Source of the DNA: Gemmataceae bacterium
GTDB taxonomy: Bacteria > Planctomycetota > Planctomycetia > Gemmatales > Gemmataceae
NCBI GenBank assembly: GCA_019636445.1
Contig: JAHBXO010000020.1
Span: forward strand, 24,407-88,406
Reading direction: 5' to 3'
Length of the DNA stretch: 64,000 nucleotides
Shown piece after piece: positions 9,198 through 16,884 of this stretch. Numbering within the stretch: position 1 is the stretch's first letter; every line of letters starts with the position of its first letter. The notes beneath the pieces are model-generated. The model was not told the DNA's origin. It saw only the letters and a program-made list of their open reading frames with translations, and ran no database searches. The position numbers and the translations under genes are program-made.

Positions 9198-11123
9198 TCA
9201 CATCAATCGTTTCGTAATCATGTCCACATCAAACACGCAGCCGCCCCAGACGCCGCCGCTGGCGTTCTGGAGTGCGGCCCACAGTTTCGTGTCGGCCGGC
9301 AACTGCGGGTCCGCCCGCAGGTCCTCGCGCGGCGGGCGAGACGCCAGATCCACATTCAAGACGTTCACACTACCTTCCAGTTTGTTGCGGTCGATGACGA
9401 TCTCGACCGTATCGCCGTCACGCAGCTTGCCGATCGGCCCGCCGGCCAGCGCCTCCGGCGAGACGTGGCCGATGCAGGCCCCGGTGCTTACGCCGCTGAA
9501 GCGGGCATCCGTCAGCACCGCAACGTGCTTGCCCCACGAGAGGTGCTTGAGCGCGCTGGTGATCTGGTAGATCTCCTCCATGCCGCTGCCCATCGGCCCG
9601 CGACAGCAGAGCACGAGCACGTCTCCGGCCTTCAACCGCCCTTCCTTGATCGCGGCGATGGCGGCTTTCTCGTTCGTGAACACCTTGGCCGGCCCCGTCT
9701 TGCGGTATACGCCGTCGGCGTCGACGACGCTCGGATCTATGGACGTGGACTTGATGACGCTTCCCTCCGGGCAGAGGTTGCCGCGTGGGAAGGTCAGCGC
9801 GCTCGTCAGGCCGCGAGCCTTCGCCTGCGCCGGCGACATGATGACGGTCTCGGGATCGACCTTGTCTCGCGATTGGAGGATGTCACGGACGCGCTTCCGG
9901 CGTTCGGACGTCTCCCACCAGTCGAGAACCCTGTCGAGCGGTTCGCCCGTCACGGAGAGCGCGTCTAGTTCGAGGAGGTTCATCCGGCGCAGGTGCAGCA
10001 TCACTTCCGGCACGCCGCCGGCGAGGAAGACGCGGATCGTCGGATGGCCGATCGGGCCGTTCGGCAGTGCATCCACGAGGCGCGGCACGGCGCGGCAATA
10101 GTGCGTCCAGTCCTCGATGGTCGGCCGCTTCAGCCCGGCGTGATAGGCGATGGCCGGCGTATGCAGGAGTAGGTTCGTGCTACCGCCGAAGGCCGCGAAG
10201 ACGGCAAGCGCATTCTTGATCGACTTGTCCGTCAGGATGTCCTTTGTGGTCAACTTCTTCGACGAGAGATTGACGAGAGCCTTGGCGGAACGCCGGGCCA
10301 TGTCGAGCCAGATCGGCTGGCCCGAGGGCGCGAGCGCCGAGTGCGGCAGGCTCAGGCCCAATGCCTCGCCGACGACCTGCGACGTCGCGGCCGTGCCGAG
10401 AAACTGGCAGCCGCCGCCAGGTGAGGCACAAGCATGACAGCCGGCCTCGGCCGCTTCTTCCAGCGTAATCTCACCGTGGGCGTAGCGGGCGCCGATGGTT
10501 TGAACTTTGCCGGTGTCCTCGGTCCCGGTTTCCCCCGCGAGCATGACGCCTCCCGGCACGAGCACCGCCGGCAGGTCGCGTTGGCTGGCGAGCGCCATCA
10601 TCATCGCGGGCAGTCCCTTATCGCAAGTCGCGACTCCAAGCACACCGGCGCGCGTCGGCAGGCTGCGCATCAATCGCCGCAGCACGGCCGAGGCGTCGTT
10701 GCGGTACGGCAGGCTGTCGAACATGCCGGGGGTACCCTGCGTGCGACCGTCGCACGGGTCGGTGACGGCCCCCGCGAACGGGATCGTCTTCTGCCGCTGA
10801 AACTCCTCCGCCGCCGCCTTCACGAGCAGGCCGACTTCCCAGTGCCCGCTGTGGAAGCCGAGCGCCACCGGCGACCCGTCGTCGGCACGCAACCCGCCGT
10901 GGGTGCTGAGGATGAGATATTCCTTGCGCCCAAGCAGTTGCGGGTTCAGCCCCATGCCGACGTTCTGCGTCCAGCCGAAGAGATCGCCGGAGGGAGAATG
11001 CCGCAGGAGATCGTCCGTCAGCGGCAGCGCCCCGGCCGGGCCGCGCGTGGTGGACACGAGTTGATAGACGGCATCGTCGGTCGTTTCGACGAGTTCGGAG
11101 AAGGCGGGCATCGTGTGTTCCAA
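9198..11123 (-). CDS. IlvD/Edd family dehydratase, YagF/YjhG (D-xylonate dehydratase) type
   Basis: The 641-residue product closely follows the E. coli YagF/YjhG pattern along its length: GPAGALPLT, SPSGDLFG, GFHSGHWEVG, DPCDGRTQGT, GMFDSLPYRNDA, GVATCDKGLPA, CASPGGGCQFLGTA, ALAPSGQPIW, FGGSTNLLLH, WWETSERR, GNLCPEGSVIK and DARFSGVSTGA. The conserved iron-sulfur cysteines of the family correspond to C124, C167 and C239. YagF and YjhG dehydrate D-xylonate to 2-keto-3-deoxy-xylonate; the exact sugar acid here is inferred. M1 and M5 are both possible starts. The gene is divergent from the mutarotase gene, and a mandelate-racemase-family gene lies further on, fitting a non-phosphorylative sugar route. 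It is cytoplasmic. Confidence 0.93.
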   Translation of the reverse strand: MEHTMPAFSELVETTDDAVYQLVSTTRGPAGALPLTDDLLRHSPSGDLFGWTQNVGMGLNPQLLGRKEYLILSTHGGLRADDGSPVALGFHSGHWEVGLLVKAAAEEFQRQKTIPFAGAVTDPCDGRTQGTPGMFDSLPYRNDASAVLRRLMRSLPTRAGVLGVATCDKGLPAMMMALASQRDLPAVLVPGGVMLAGETGTEDTGKVQTIGARYAHGEITLEEAAEAGCHACASPGGGCQFLGTAATSQVVGEALGLSLPHSALAPSGQPIWLDMARRSAKALVNLSSKKLTTKDILTDKSIKNALAVFAAFGGSTNLLLHTPAIAYHAGLKRPTIEDWTHYCRAVPRLVDALPNGPIGHPTIRVFLAGGVPEVMLHLRRMNLLELDALSVTGEPLDRVLDWWETSERRKRVRDILQSRDKVDPETVIMSPAQAKARGLTSALTFPRGNLCPEGSVIKSTSIDPSVVDADGVYRKTGPAKVFTNEKAAIAAIKEGRLKAGDVLVLCCRGPMGSGMEEIYQITSALKHLSWGKHVAVLTDARFSGVSTGACIGHVSPEALAGGPIGKLRDGDTVEIVIDRNKLEGSVNVLNVDLASRPPREDLRADPQLPADTKLWAALQNASGGVWGGCVFDVDMITKRLM

Positions 11124-11217
11124 TCGGATGGATCGGGTGATTGTAGGCGATCCGCTCGCCGCATCGAAGACCCGCCGCTAGCATGTCTTCGCAACCCTTT
11201 TCTCAGGAATCCGGATT

Positions 11218-12351
11218 ATGCGATTCACCCTCTCCCTGCTCCTGCTCGTCCTCGCATTGCCGCTCATCGCGGCGGGGCCCAAAGTGGATGTCGAACCCTT
11301 CGGCAAACTCGCCGACGGCACGGCCGTCACGGCGCACACGCTCACCAACGAGGCCGGCGCCAAGGTCAAGATCATCGACTACGGCGCCATCGTCACCGAG
11401 ATCCACGTGCCGGACGCTTCGGGCAAACTCGGCGACGTCGCCCTCGGCTTCTCGAACATGGACGGCTACCTTAAGGGCCACCCATACTTCGGCTCGAACG
11501 CCGGGCGCTGCGCCAACCGGATCGCGAAGGGGAAGTTCAAGCTCGACGGCAAGGAGTACACCCTCGCGACCAACAACGGCGAGAACCACCTGCACGGCGG
11601 CAAGGAAGGCTTCGACAAGAAGATGTGGAAGGCCGGCGCTCCACTTGCTGTCGGTGCGGGCGGCGGGCCGACCATTTCCCTCACGTATGTGAGCAAGGAC
11701 GGCGAGGAAGGCTATCCCGGCAATCTCACGGTGAAGGTGACCTACACGCTGACCAAGGACAACGCGCTGAAGGTGGAGTATCACGCAACGACTGATAAGG
11801 CGACCGTCTGCAACGTGGCGCACCACAGCTACTTCAACCTCGGCGGCCACGCCAGCGGCGATATCCTCGGCCACGAAGTCGAGATCATGGCGAAGAACTA
11901 CACGCCGACGGACGACACGCTCATTCCGACCGGCAAGATCGCGCCGGTGGCCGGCACGCCGTTCGACTTCACGAAGGCCGCGACGATCGGCGCCCGGATC
12001 AAGCAGATCGACGCGAAGCCGCAGGGCTACGACCTGAACTACGCGCTCGACGGCAAGGCCGGCGGCAAGCCGTTCCTTGCGGCGCGCGTCACGGAGCCGA
12101 AGAGTGGCCGCGTGATGGAAGTCTTCACCGACGAGCCAGGCCTGCAGTTCTACAGCGGCAACTTCCTCGACGGCACGAACACCGGCAAGGGCGGCCACGT
12201 CTACCAGCAGTACAACGGTTTCTGCATGGAAGCCCAGAAGTTCCCGGACGCGATCAACAAGATCGGCACGGACGGCTGGGCCTCGCCGGTGCTGAAACCG
12301 GGCGAGGAGTACAAGACGGTCACGATCTACAAGTTCGGCGTGAAGAAGTAA
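11218..12351 (+). CDS. Secreted aldose 1-epimerase (galactose mutarotase family)
   Basis: The 377-residue product begins with a signal peptide (MRFTLSLLLLVLALPLIAAG) and then follows the GalM fold: KIIDYGAIVTEIHVPD, GRCANRIAKGKF, NNGENHLHGG, AHHSYFNLGGH, PTDDTLIPTG and FTDEPGLQFYSGNFLDG. The catalytic base and acid of the family map to the Glu of TDEPGLQFY and the His of HHSYFN. It interconverts alpha and beta anomers of free sugars, here probably in the periplasm. The gene is divergent from the xylonate-type dehydratase; the 94-bp gap should hold both promoters, and a TAGCAT hexamer lies 34 nt before the start (11179-11184). The family call is firm; sugar specificity is not. Confidence 0.92.
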   Translation: MRFTLSLLLLVLALPLIAAGPKVDVEPFGKLADGTAVTAHTLTNEAGAKVKIIDYGAIVTEIHVPDASGKLGDVALGFSNMDGYLKGHPYFGSNAGRCANRIAKGKFKLDGKEYTLATNNGENHLHGGKEGFDKKMWKAGAPLAVGAGGGPTISLTYVSKDGEEGYPGNLTVKVTYTLTKDNALKVEYHATTDKATVCNVAHHSYFNLGGHASGDILGHEVEIMAKNYTPTDDTLIPTGKIAPVAGTPFDFTKAATIGARIKQIDAKPQGYDLNYALDGKAGGKPFLAARVTEPKSGRVMEVFTDEPGLQFYSGNFLDGTNTGKGGHVYQQYNGFCMEAQKFPDAINKIGTDGWASPVLKPGEEYKTVTIYKFGVKK

Positions 12352-12372
12352 GACGAAGAGAGTTTAGCCGCA

Positions 12373-12444
12373 GATGAAAGGCACGATGAAAACAGGATCC
12401 GAAGAAAACAATTTTCGGCTCCTGTCTTCATCCTGCCTTACATC
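12373..12444. terminator. Long imperfect hairpin between convergent genes; GCAGATGA-type repeat
   Basis: Arms pair stepwise with single-base interruptions: GATG/CATC, AAGGCA/TGCCTT, GATGAA/TTCATC, ACAGGA/TCCTGT and CCGAA/TTCGG around an AT-rich loop. It lies between the mutarotase stop and the stop of the enolase-superfamily gene. The left edge CCGCAGATGA matches the arm of the larger palindrome at 58665-58781, suggesting a shared repeat family as well as a terminator role. Confidence 0.55.
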
Positions 12445-12450
12445 CTGAGG

Positions 12451-13785
12451 TTACTTGGCTCCCAGTCCGGGGCCGTTCAAGATGGCGGTGTTCATCGTGC
12501 CGTCGCGGATGGTGAAGACGCCCGGGAAGCGCTTGTCCCACGGTTCGTTCGCGATGGGGCAGTACTGGCGGCCGTTCGATTCGATGGCGGCTACGCCAGG
12601 GATGTGCGCCGCAATCGCGGCCGAGTGAATCAGCGACGCACCGACACACGTGAGGTCTTGGACGCAGCGGAAGAGTTGGAAATGCTGGGCGGCGGCCGCG
12701 AGGAGCAGCGTTTGCGTCTGGCCTTTGCAGGCCTTGAAGGCGACACCGGTATAGCCCATCTTGCGAGCCAACAGCAGCGATTCCAGATCGAGCAGCGATT
12801 CGTCGATCACTACCGGCTTCACCTTCGCCGCGTCGTGCATCCGGTTCGCGGGGTTCGCCTTCAGGTCGCGGGCCGTCGGTTGTTCCACATACTGGATGCG
12901 GTCGAAGGCTCGCGGCGATTCCGACTTGACTCTCAATAACACGTCGAGCAGATACGCCACGTTCTGGCAGCGTTCGTTGAAGTCGAGCGAGTAGAAGTAG
13001 CTTCGCGTGCCGTCCGTCTCCTCCGCGATGCGGTTGACGCCGAGGACGCGGGCCACGTCCCAGCCGGCGTCGTCGCCGTTGAGCTTGATCTTCAGGTGCG
13101 TCAATCCGTCGCGCAGGATCCATTCGCCGAGTGTTTCGGGCAGGCCGTCGCCGACGGGCGTCTTCACATCGGCTGGCGTCAGCGGGTCAAGCGCGCCGAC
13201 AAGGTGGTACAGCGGCATCCGCGCCTGCGGTTTCGACGCGATGAACTGCGACAGGTGCAATCCTGTGAATTCCGAACCGAGGAAGTGGTCGAGGTTCTGC
13301 GGCAGGAAGTCGCGGCTGCAAGTCTGAAAACTGTTTCGCCCATGGACCTTGCCGTACGCGTCGTGCAGGGCCGCGTCGAACGACGAGGCGACGACGAGCG
13401 CCGCCAGCGCCGGCATCGGCTCCGGGAGGTCGGGCTGTTCCGCCGCGAGCCGCAGGATGCGCGGTTCCAACTCGTGACCGATCGCGACCGGGTGTCCGGC
13501 TTCGCCATGGTTCGCATACACGCCGACGAGCGACTCCGCCAGCCGCTTCATCGCGGCGAGCGTCTGGTCGTACTTCAGCACCTTGCTCGGCCACGCCCAG
13601 ACATTGCCGAGCGGCATCGAACCGAATCCGACCGCCGTTTTTCCGTCGAGGGATTCCACGTCCATCTCGGCATTGAGGAGTGTCGCACGGTCGAGCGCGA
13701 CGCCGCCGAACTTGATCGGCGTGCGGTAGAGGAAGTCCTCGTAGGCGAAGCGGACGTTCTTGATGCGGATGTCGGTGGCGGGCAT
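12451..13785 (-). CDS. Enolase superfamily (mandelate racemase/muconate lactonizing) enzyme
   Basis: The 444-residue product has the two-domain layout of the superfamily. The N-terminal capping domain covers about 1-140. The barrel carries KIK at K232/K234 (LTHLKIKLNG), acidic metal-ligand candidates D268 (YSLDFNE), E301 (YVEQP) and D328 (VIDES), and a lysine at 351 (AFKACKGQTQ). These enzymes abstract a proton alpha to a carboxylate; many dehydrate sugar acids, which would fit the nearby xylonate-type dehydratase and mutarotase, but the substrate is inferred. The start lies two bases after the TIR gene stop on the same strand, although base composition changes sharply between the two. The gene may therefore now be read from the island promoter. 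Confidence 0.85.
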   Translation of the reverse strand: MPATDIRIKNVRFAYEDFLYRTPIKFGGVALDRATLLNAEMDVESLDGKTAVGFGSMPLGNVWAWPSKVLKYDQTLAAMKRLAESLVGVYANHGEAGHPVAIGHELEPRILRLAAEQPDLPEPMPALAALVVASSFDAALHDAYGKVHGRNSFQTCSRDFLPQNLDHFLGSEFTGLHLSQFIASKPQARMPLYHLVGALDPLTPADVKTPVGDGLPETLGEWILRDGLTHLKIKLNGDDAGWDVARVLGVNRIAEETDGTRSYFYSLDFNERCQNVAYLLDVLLRVKSESPRAFDRIQYVEQPTARDLKANPANRMHDAAKVKPVVIDESLLDLESLLLARKMGYTGVAFKACKGQTQTLLLAAAAQHFQLFRCVQDLTCVGASLIHSAAIAAHIPGVAAIESNGRQYCPIANEPWDKRFPGVFTIRDGTMNTAILNGPGLGAK

Positions 13786-13787
13786 AC

Positions 13788-14411
13788 CTAGCTCTCGGTA
13801 GGCTTCTGATAAATCGAGTTTGGTTCGAATCGTGTGACTCGATTTTTAAGGCCATTACCCGTATCGATCAGTTCTCGAAATCGCTTGTCCGTGCGCGTTA
13901 AACTTCGGAAATGTCCAGCAAGCCGTTCTTCACTTGTCAAGAACTCTGCGATACGATCAGCGGCCCAATCGATTCGATTCAATGACTTCTCGTTTTGAAA
14001 AAATGGACCACGATCAAGCAGTGTTCTCCACGCGCTGCGATGCAACCCCGGATCGTCACGCGAAACGAAGAACAGGGGCAATAGAACGTGCAGCAACTCC
14101 CCGCCGGGATGTACGAGGTTTCCTTGCACGATCTCCGAGTATGCCATTTCGATCGCGCACCAACCGCGAGCGTTTTTCAAAAGGTTCGGCGTCAAGAAAA
14201 TGACGACATGGCGACAAGATAATATCCCGTTCCTGAGCGAGGAGCGCGAATCGCTCCCGTAAGGATAATCGTGGCGGTCGATCCACGGCTCGATATCGAG
14301 TTTCTTGAGACGGCGATAGACCGGCAATACGAGATCGGGTTGGTCTTCCCCGCTGTGCGAAAGAAAGACATGGTGCGTGCATCTCGGAAACGACCGGATC
14401 GTCCAAAACAC
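13788..14411 (-). CDS. TIR-domain protein, probable NAD-consuming effector
   Basis: The 207-residue product has a bacterial TIR domain at about 12-150: HVFLSHSGEDQP (the first beta strand and SGED loop), the RRLKKLDIEPWIDRHDYPYG segment, VVIFLTPNLLKNARGWC and AIEMAYSE. In NADase TIR domains the catalytic Glu follows the W-x3-E pattern, and E88 (W84-C-A-I-E88) fits. The C-terminus (150-207) is a helical tail with no recognised domain. The start is GTG at 14411; no in-frame ATG exists before the domain, and GAGG overlapping the upstream stop gives a ribosome site. It lies 9 bp after the small gene at 14421 and is visibly lower in GC than both flanks, a sign of acquisition. Such proteins act in anti-phage defence or signalling; the role here is inferred. 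Confidence 0.85.
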   Translation of the reverse strand: MFWTIRSFPRCTHHVFLSHSGEDQPDLVLPVYRRLKKLDIEPWIDRHDYPYGSDSRSSLRNGILSCRHVVIFLTPNLLKNARGWCAIEMAYSEIVQGNLVHPGGELLHVLLPLFFVSRDDPGLHRSAWRTLLDRGPFFQNEKSLNRIDWAADRIAEFLTSEERLAGHFRSLTRTDKRFRELIDTGNGLKNRVTRFEPNSIYQKPTES

Positions 14412-14420
14412 GGTCGATCC

Positions 14421-14858
14421 TCACCAATTGATCGGAGGAAGTTCCGGAACTTCCACTCGCGGTGCCTCGCGACCGGATAATTGCGCGATCAGGGCTTCTC
14501 CGAGATCGGTTGGAACAAACCTGACGGCCCCGGACCAGTCACCCGCTGGCGGTTCGATGAATCCACTATCTTCCAAGCGTTGCAAGGCCAACAAAAATTC
14601 ATCTCGTTTCATCCGCCGATGCGCGGTCAACTCGGGTTTATCGTGGTCATCAAAATCGAATGGGAATCGTCGTGAATCGACGACGGACTCCTGATTGTAA
14701 AAGTAATTCCATAAACTCGCTTCGTTGACAGAGTCGCGATACTGGCGAAACGGGTCGATCTTGTGGATCGCACCGAGAATTTCCCGGTAAACTTTGGGAA
14801 GTTTCGACGCGTATTCACGAATCTGCTCTTCAGACGGCAACGGCTTCGTCTTGGTCAT
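14421..14858 (-). CDS. Small winged-helix-like protein paired with the TIR gene
   Basis: The 145-residue product is not in a family I recognise with confidence. It has LPKVYREILGAIHKIDPFR near the start, an acidic middle (RRFPFDFDDHDKP) and a C-terminal half that reads like a winged helix: HRRMKRDEFLLALQRLEDSGFI followed by RFVPTDLGEALIAQLSG, the usual recognition-helix-then-wing-then-TDLGEAL pattern of MarR/PadR-like folds. It could be a regulator, a sensor or a partner of the TIR protein. The ATG at 14858 is preceded by a strong GGAGG site and by a promoter-like pair at 14878-14906. Its low GC matches the TIR gene and contrasts with the methyltransferase gene that diverges from it. Confidence 0.7.
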   Translation of the reverse strand: MTKTKPLPSEEQIREYASKLPKVYREILGAIHKIDPFRQYRDSVNEASLWNYFYNQESVVDSRRFPFDFDDHDKPELTAHRRMKRDEFLLALQRLEDSGFIEPPAGDWSGAVRFVPTDLGEALIAQLSGREAPRVEVPELPPINW

Positions 14859-14877
14859 ACCTTTTCCCTCCGCGTAC

Positions 14878-14906
14878 TTTATATCCTATTCCAGACTGGA
14901 AATCAG
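14878..14906 (-). promoter_or_regulatory. Putative promoter of the TIR island
   Basis: On the minus strand CTGATT (14906-14901) and TATAAA (14883-14878) are separated by exactly 17 bp, followed within 20 bp by a GGAGGGAAAAGGT leader and the ATG of the small gene. The -10 is close to consensus; the -35 is weaker. Confidence 0.5.
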
Positions 14907-14920
14907 GGCTAATTGAATCG

Positions 14921-15658
14921 ATGACTATCCCTGATTGGCAACTTCCGCCCGGCGTCGATCGCGGGTTGTGGGACTACCTGCACAGCGACGACATGGTCGC
15001 GAACTACGATGCCCAGATGGCGATCGCGCCACTCGCCGCGGCCGACGTGCGGTTCTGCGAACTCATCTTCGACTCGCCCGGCCGCGTCGTCGACCTCGGC
15101 TGCGGCACCGGGCGGCTCGCGAAGCGGATGATCGAACGCGGCCACCAATACGTCGGCATCGATCTCTCGGACGAAATGCTCGCGGCCGCCCGCGAGGCCA
15201 ACCCCGCCGCGGAATTCCGGAACGCGAACCTCGTCGACCTCCTTGGCATTCCGGACGCTAGCTTCGATTGGGCCGCGTGCCTCTTCAGCACTCTCGGCAT
15301 GATCCGCGGCGACGAAAACCGACGGGCCGCACTGCGGACGTTCCACCGAATCCTGAAGCCCGGCGGCGCGGTCGTGCTGCACGTCCACAACCGCTGGTTC
15401 CACGGCCTGGGTCTGCGCCTGTTCTCGAGCGCCGACAAAACCATGCCCCAGGCCTACGGCGGCGCTCCACTCACGCTCCGCCACTACGCGAAGCGCGAGA
15501 TCGTTCGGGATCTCGCGAGCGCCGGTTTCGTCGTGGAAATGATCGAGCCCGTCGGTCGGGGGACGGACGGGCTCCTTGGATCGAGTTGGCTGCTTCCGGC
15601 TTTCCGCGCCTACGGCTACCTGATCGCGGCGCGGAAGCCTTCGTTCAAGGCGATGTGA
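14921..15658 (+). CDS. Class I SAM-dependent methyltransferase
   Basis: The 245-residue product has the Rossmann methyltransferase motifs in order: motif I VVDLGCGTGRLAKRM at 56-70, the acidic motif GIDLSDEMLAAAREA, a DLLGIPDASFDWAACLFSTLGMI stretch for motifs II/III, and the post-motif LKPGGAVVLHVHNRW. This resembles the methyltransferase type 11/25 group acting on small molecules or lipids; no substrate can be read from sequence. The C-terminal part (LTLRHYAKREIVRDLASAGF) is typical of the family. The gene diverges from the TIR island and its end overlaps the convergent Cys/Pro-rich gene by 14 bp. Confidence 0.9.
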   Translation: MTIPDWQLPPGVDRGLWDYLHSDDMVANYDAQMAIAPLAAADVRFCELIFDSPGRVVDLGCGTGRLAKRMIERGHQYVGIDLSDEMLAAAREANPAAEFRNANLVDLLGIPDASFDWAACLFSTLGMIRGDENRRAALRTFHRILKPGGAVVLHVHNRWFHGLGLRLFSSADKTMPQAYGGAPLTLRHYAKREIVRDLASAGFVVEMIEPVGRGTDGLLGSSWLLPAFRAYGYLIAARKPSFKAM

Positions 15659-16547
15659 ACGGCCGGGCGATCGGGTTCATGGCCGGCTCCACCGCCTTTG
15701 CCGGTACCACCGTGCTCGGAGCCGGCGGATAATTCGCGTAGATCGGCGTCCAGCCGCCCATCACGGGATGCGGCTTCGCCCCCGCGACCGGCCCCGCAAC
15801 CGAAGTTTCCCCGCTCGGGCACGCACCGGTATCACATTTCGTCTTGCCCAATTTCCTGCAGGTTCCGCAGGACAGGCCCGGCACCGGTTCCCGGTTCGGC
15901 CCGAGGTACGCCGTCGCCGGCGCATGGTATGGAGCGGGGCAAAGGATCGGCAGGATCTGTTCGTTGCACGGCTTCCAGCACAGCAGCGCCTTCACTTTGT
16001 CGCATGCGGTGCCGACGCAGGCGAACCGTTTTGTCGGCATCGCATCCACCTTCGGGCACTCGACCGTCGGCCGCGTCGGGAGCAACTTCGAGATGATGGG
16101 CTTCGCATACGAGGTTGGTGTCGGGCAGACGACAGATGTCGGGCACGCCACGGGAGCCGGGCACGCCTCGGGTGCGGGGCACGGCATGGCCACCGGGTTC
16201 ACCGCCGGAGCGGGGCACGGCTCGTGAATGACGACGCGCACCATTGGAGTCGGACAGGTCGCGTCGCATGCCACGTTCGGCGTCGTGCCGCACAGCCAGT
16301 TCTTCAATCCCGACAGCACGCCCGGCTTCTTCACGCGGACCGCCGCACATGGATCGGTACACGCCGACGCCGGCTGGCAACTCACCGCCCACGCACTGGC
16401 TACCGGCGGGTGCGATGGCACCGGCACGGCGGGCTGCGGTGTGGCCGGCACCTCATCGATCGGTTGCGGAGCGACGATCGGCAGTTCCGCGGCAATCAGG
16501 AGCGACGGCAGGGCCAAGAGCATTCCGACGGCGATCCAGCGCGGCAT
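15645..16547 (-). CDS. Secreted Cys/Pro-rich protein of unknown function
   Basis: The 300-residue product has a signal peptide (MPRWIAVGMLLALPSLLIAA) and a mature chain rich in Pro, Ala and Cys. The middle holds short CPAP/CPTP-type repeats (CPTP, CPAP, CPAPE, CPAPV, CPTS, CPTP) at about 95-145. A further set of paired cysteines includes SCQPASAC, CDKVKALLCWKPC and SCGTCRKLGKTKC. The spacing suggests disulfide-linked or metal-binding structure outside the cytoplasm, such as an envelope or stalk protein, but I recognise no named family. The last five codons overlap the methyltransferase gene running the other way. Confidence 0.7.
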   Translation of the reverse strand: MPRWIAVGMLLALPSLLIAAELPIVAPQPIDEVPATPQPAVPVPSHPPVASAWAVSCQPASACTDPCAAVRVKKPGVLSGLKNWLCGTTPNVACDATCPTPMVRVVIHEPCPAPAVNPVAMPCPAPEACPAPVACPTSVVCPTPTSYAKPIISKLLPTRPTVECPKVDAMPTKRFACVGTACDKVKALLCWKPCNEQILPILCPAPYHAPATAYLGPNREPVPGLSCGTCRKLGKTKCDTGACPSGETSVAGPVAGAKPHPVMGGWTPIYANYPPAPSTVVPAKAVEPAMNPIARPFTSP

Positions 16548-16786
16548 GGCGGCTCCCCGAAAGGTGAAGTCTCGTGTATGCCCCTTTCTTCGGACGCCCC
16601 GCCAGCCGAGCCGCGCCGATTCTGCGGCCGCGACAACCCGAACGCCGCGACGAAGCCGGACGACCGGCAGACTTTCCCCGGCTTGCCGGGATTACCAAAC
16701 GAAACGGCCCGCGGCGAGCGCCGCGAGCCGGAAATTGTGGCGAACTCGAATTGGAGCTGTTCTCGATTTGATATAGCGAACTCGGG
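16548..16786. other. Intergenic stretch between two minus-strand genes
   Basis: Leader side of the Cys/Pro-rich gene. No credible coding frame. The lower-GC part at about 16736-16786 contains GCGAACTCG twice, about 40 bp apart, and a TATATC-like hexamer on the minus strand that could be part of a promoter. I see nothing else. Confidence 0.4.
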
Positions 16787-16844
16787 TTAGCCCGACGCGC
16801 CAGCGAGGGCGATGGCATCGGCCCTCGCTGGCGCGTCGGGCTAA
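16787..16844. terminator. Perfect 24-bp-stem hairpin downstream of the giant surface-protein gene
   Basis: TTAGCCCGACGCGCCAGCGA (first 20 bases of the left arm) pairs perfectly with its complement ending at 16844, across a 10-nt loop at 16811-16820. It lies about 40 bp beyond the stop of the 1919-residue protein gene, so it is well placed as that gene's terminator. Its length and perfection also suggest a mobile palindromic repeat. Confidence 0.7.
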
Positions 16845-16884
16845 CGGTCTCTTTGATCTTCGCTACACCATTTCTGGACTTGCT

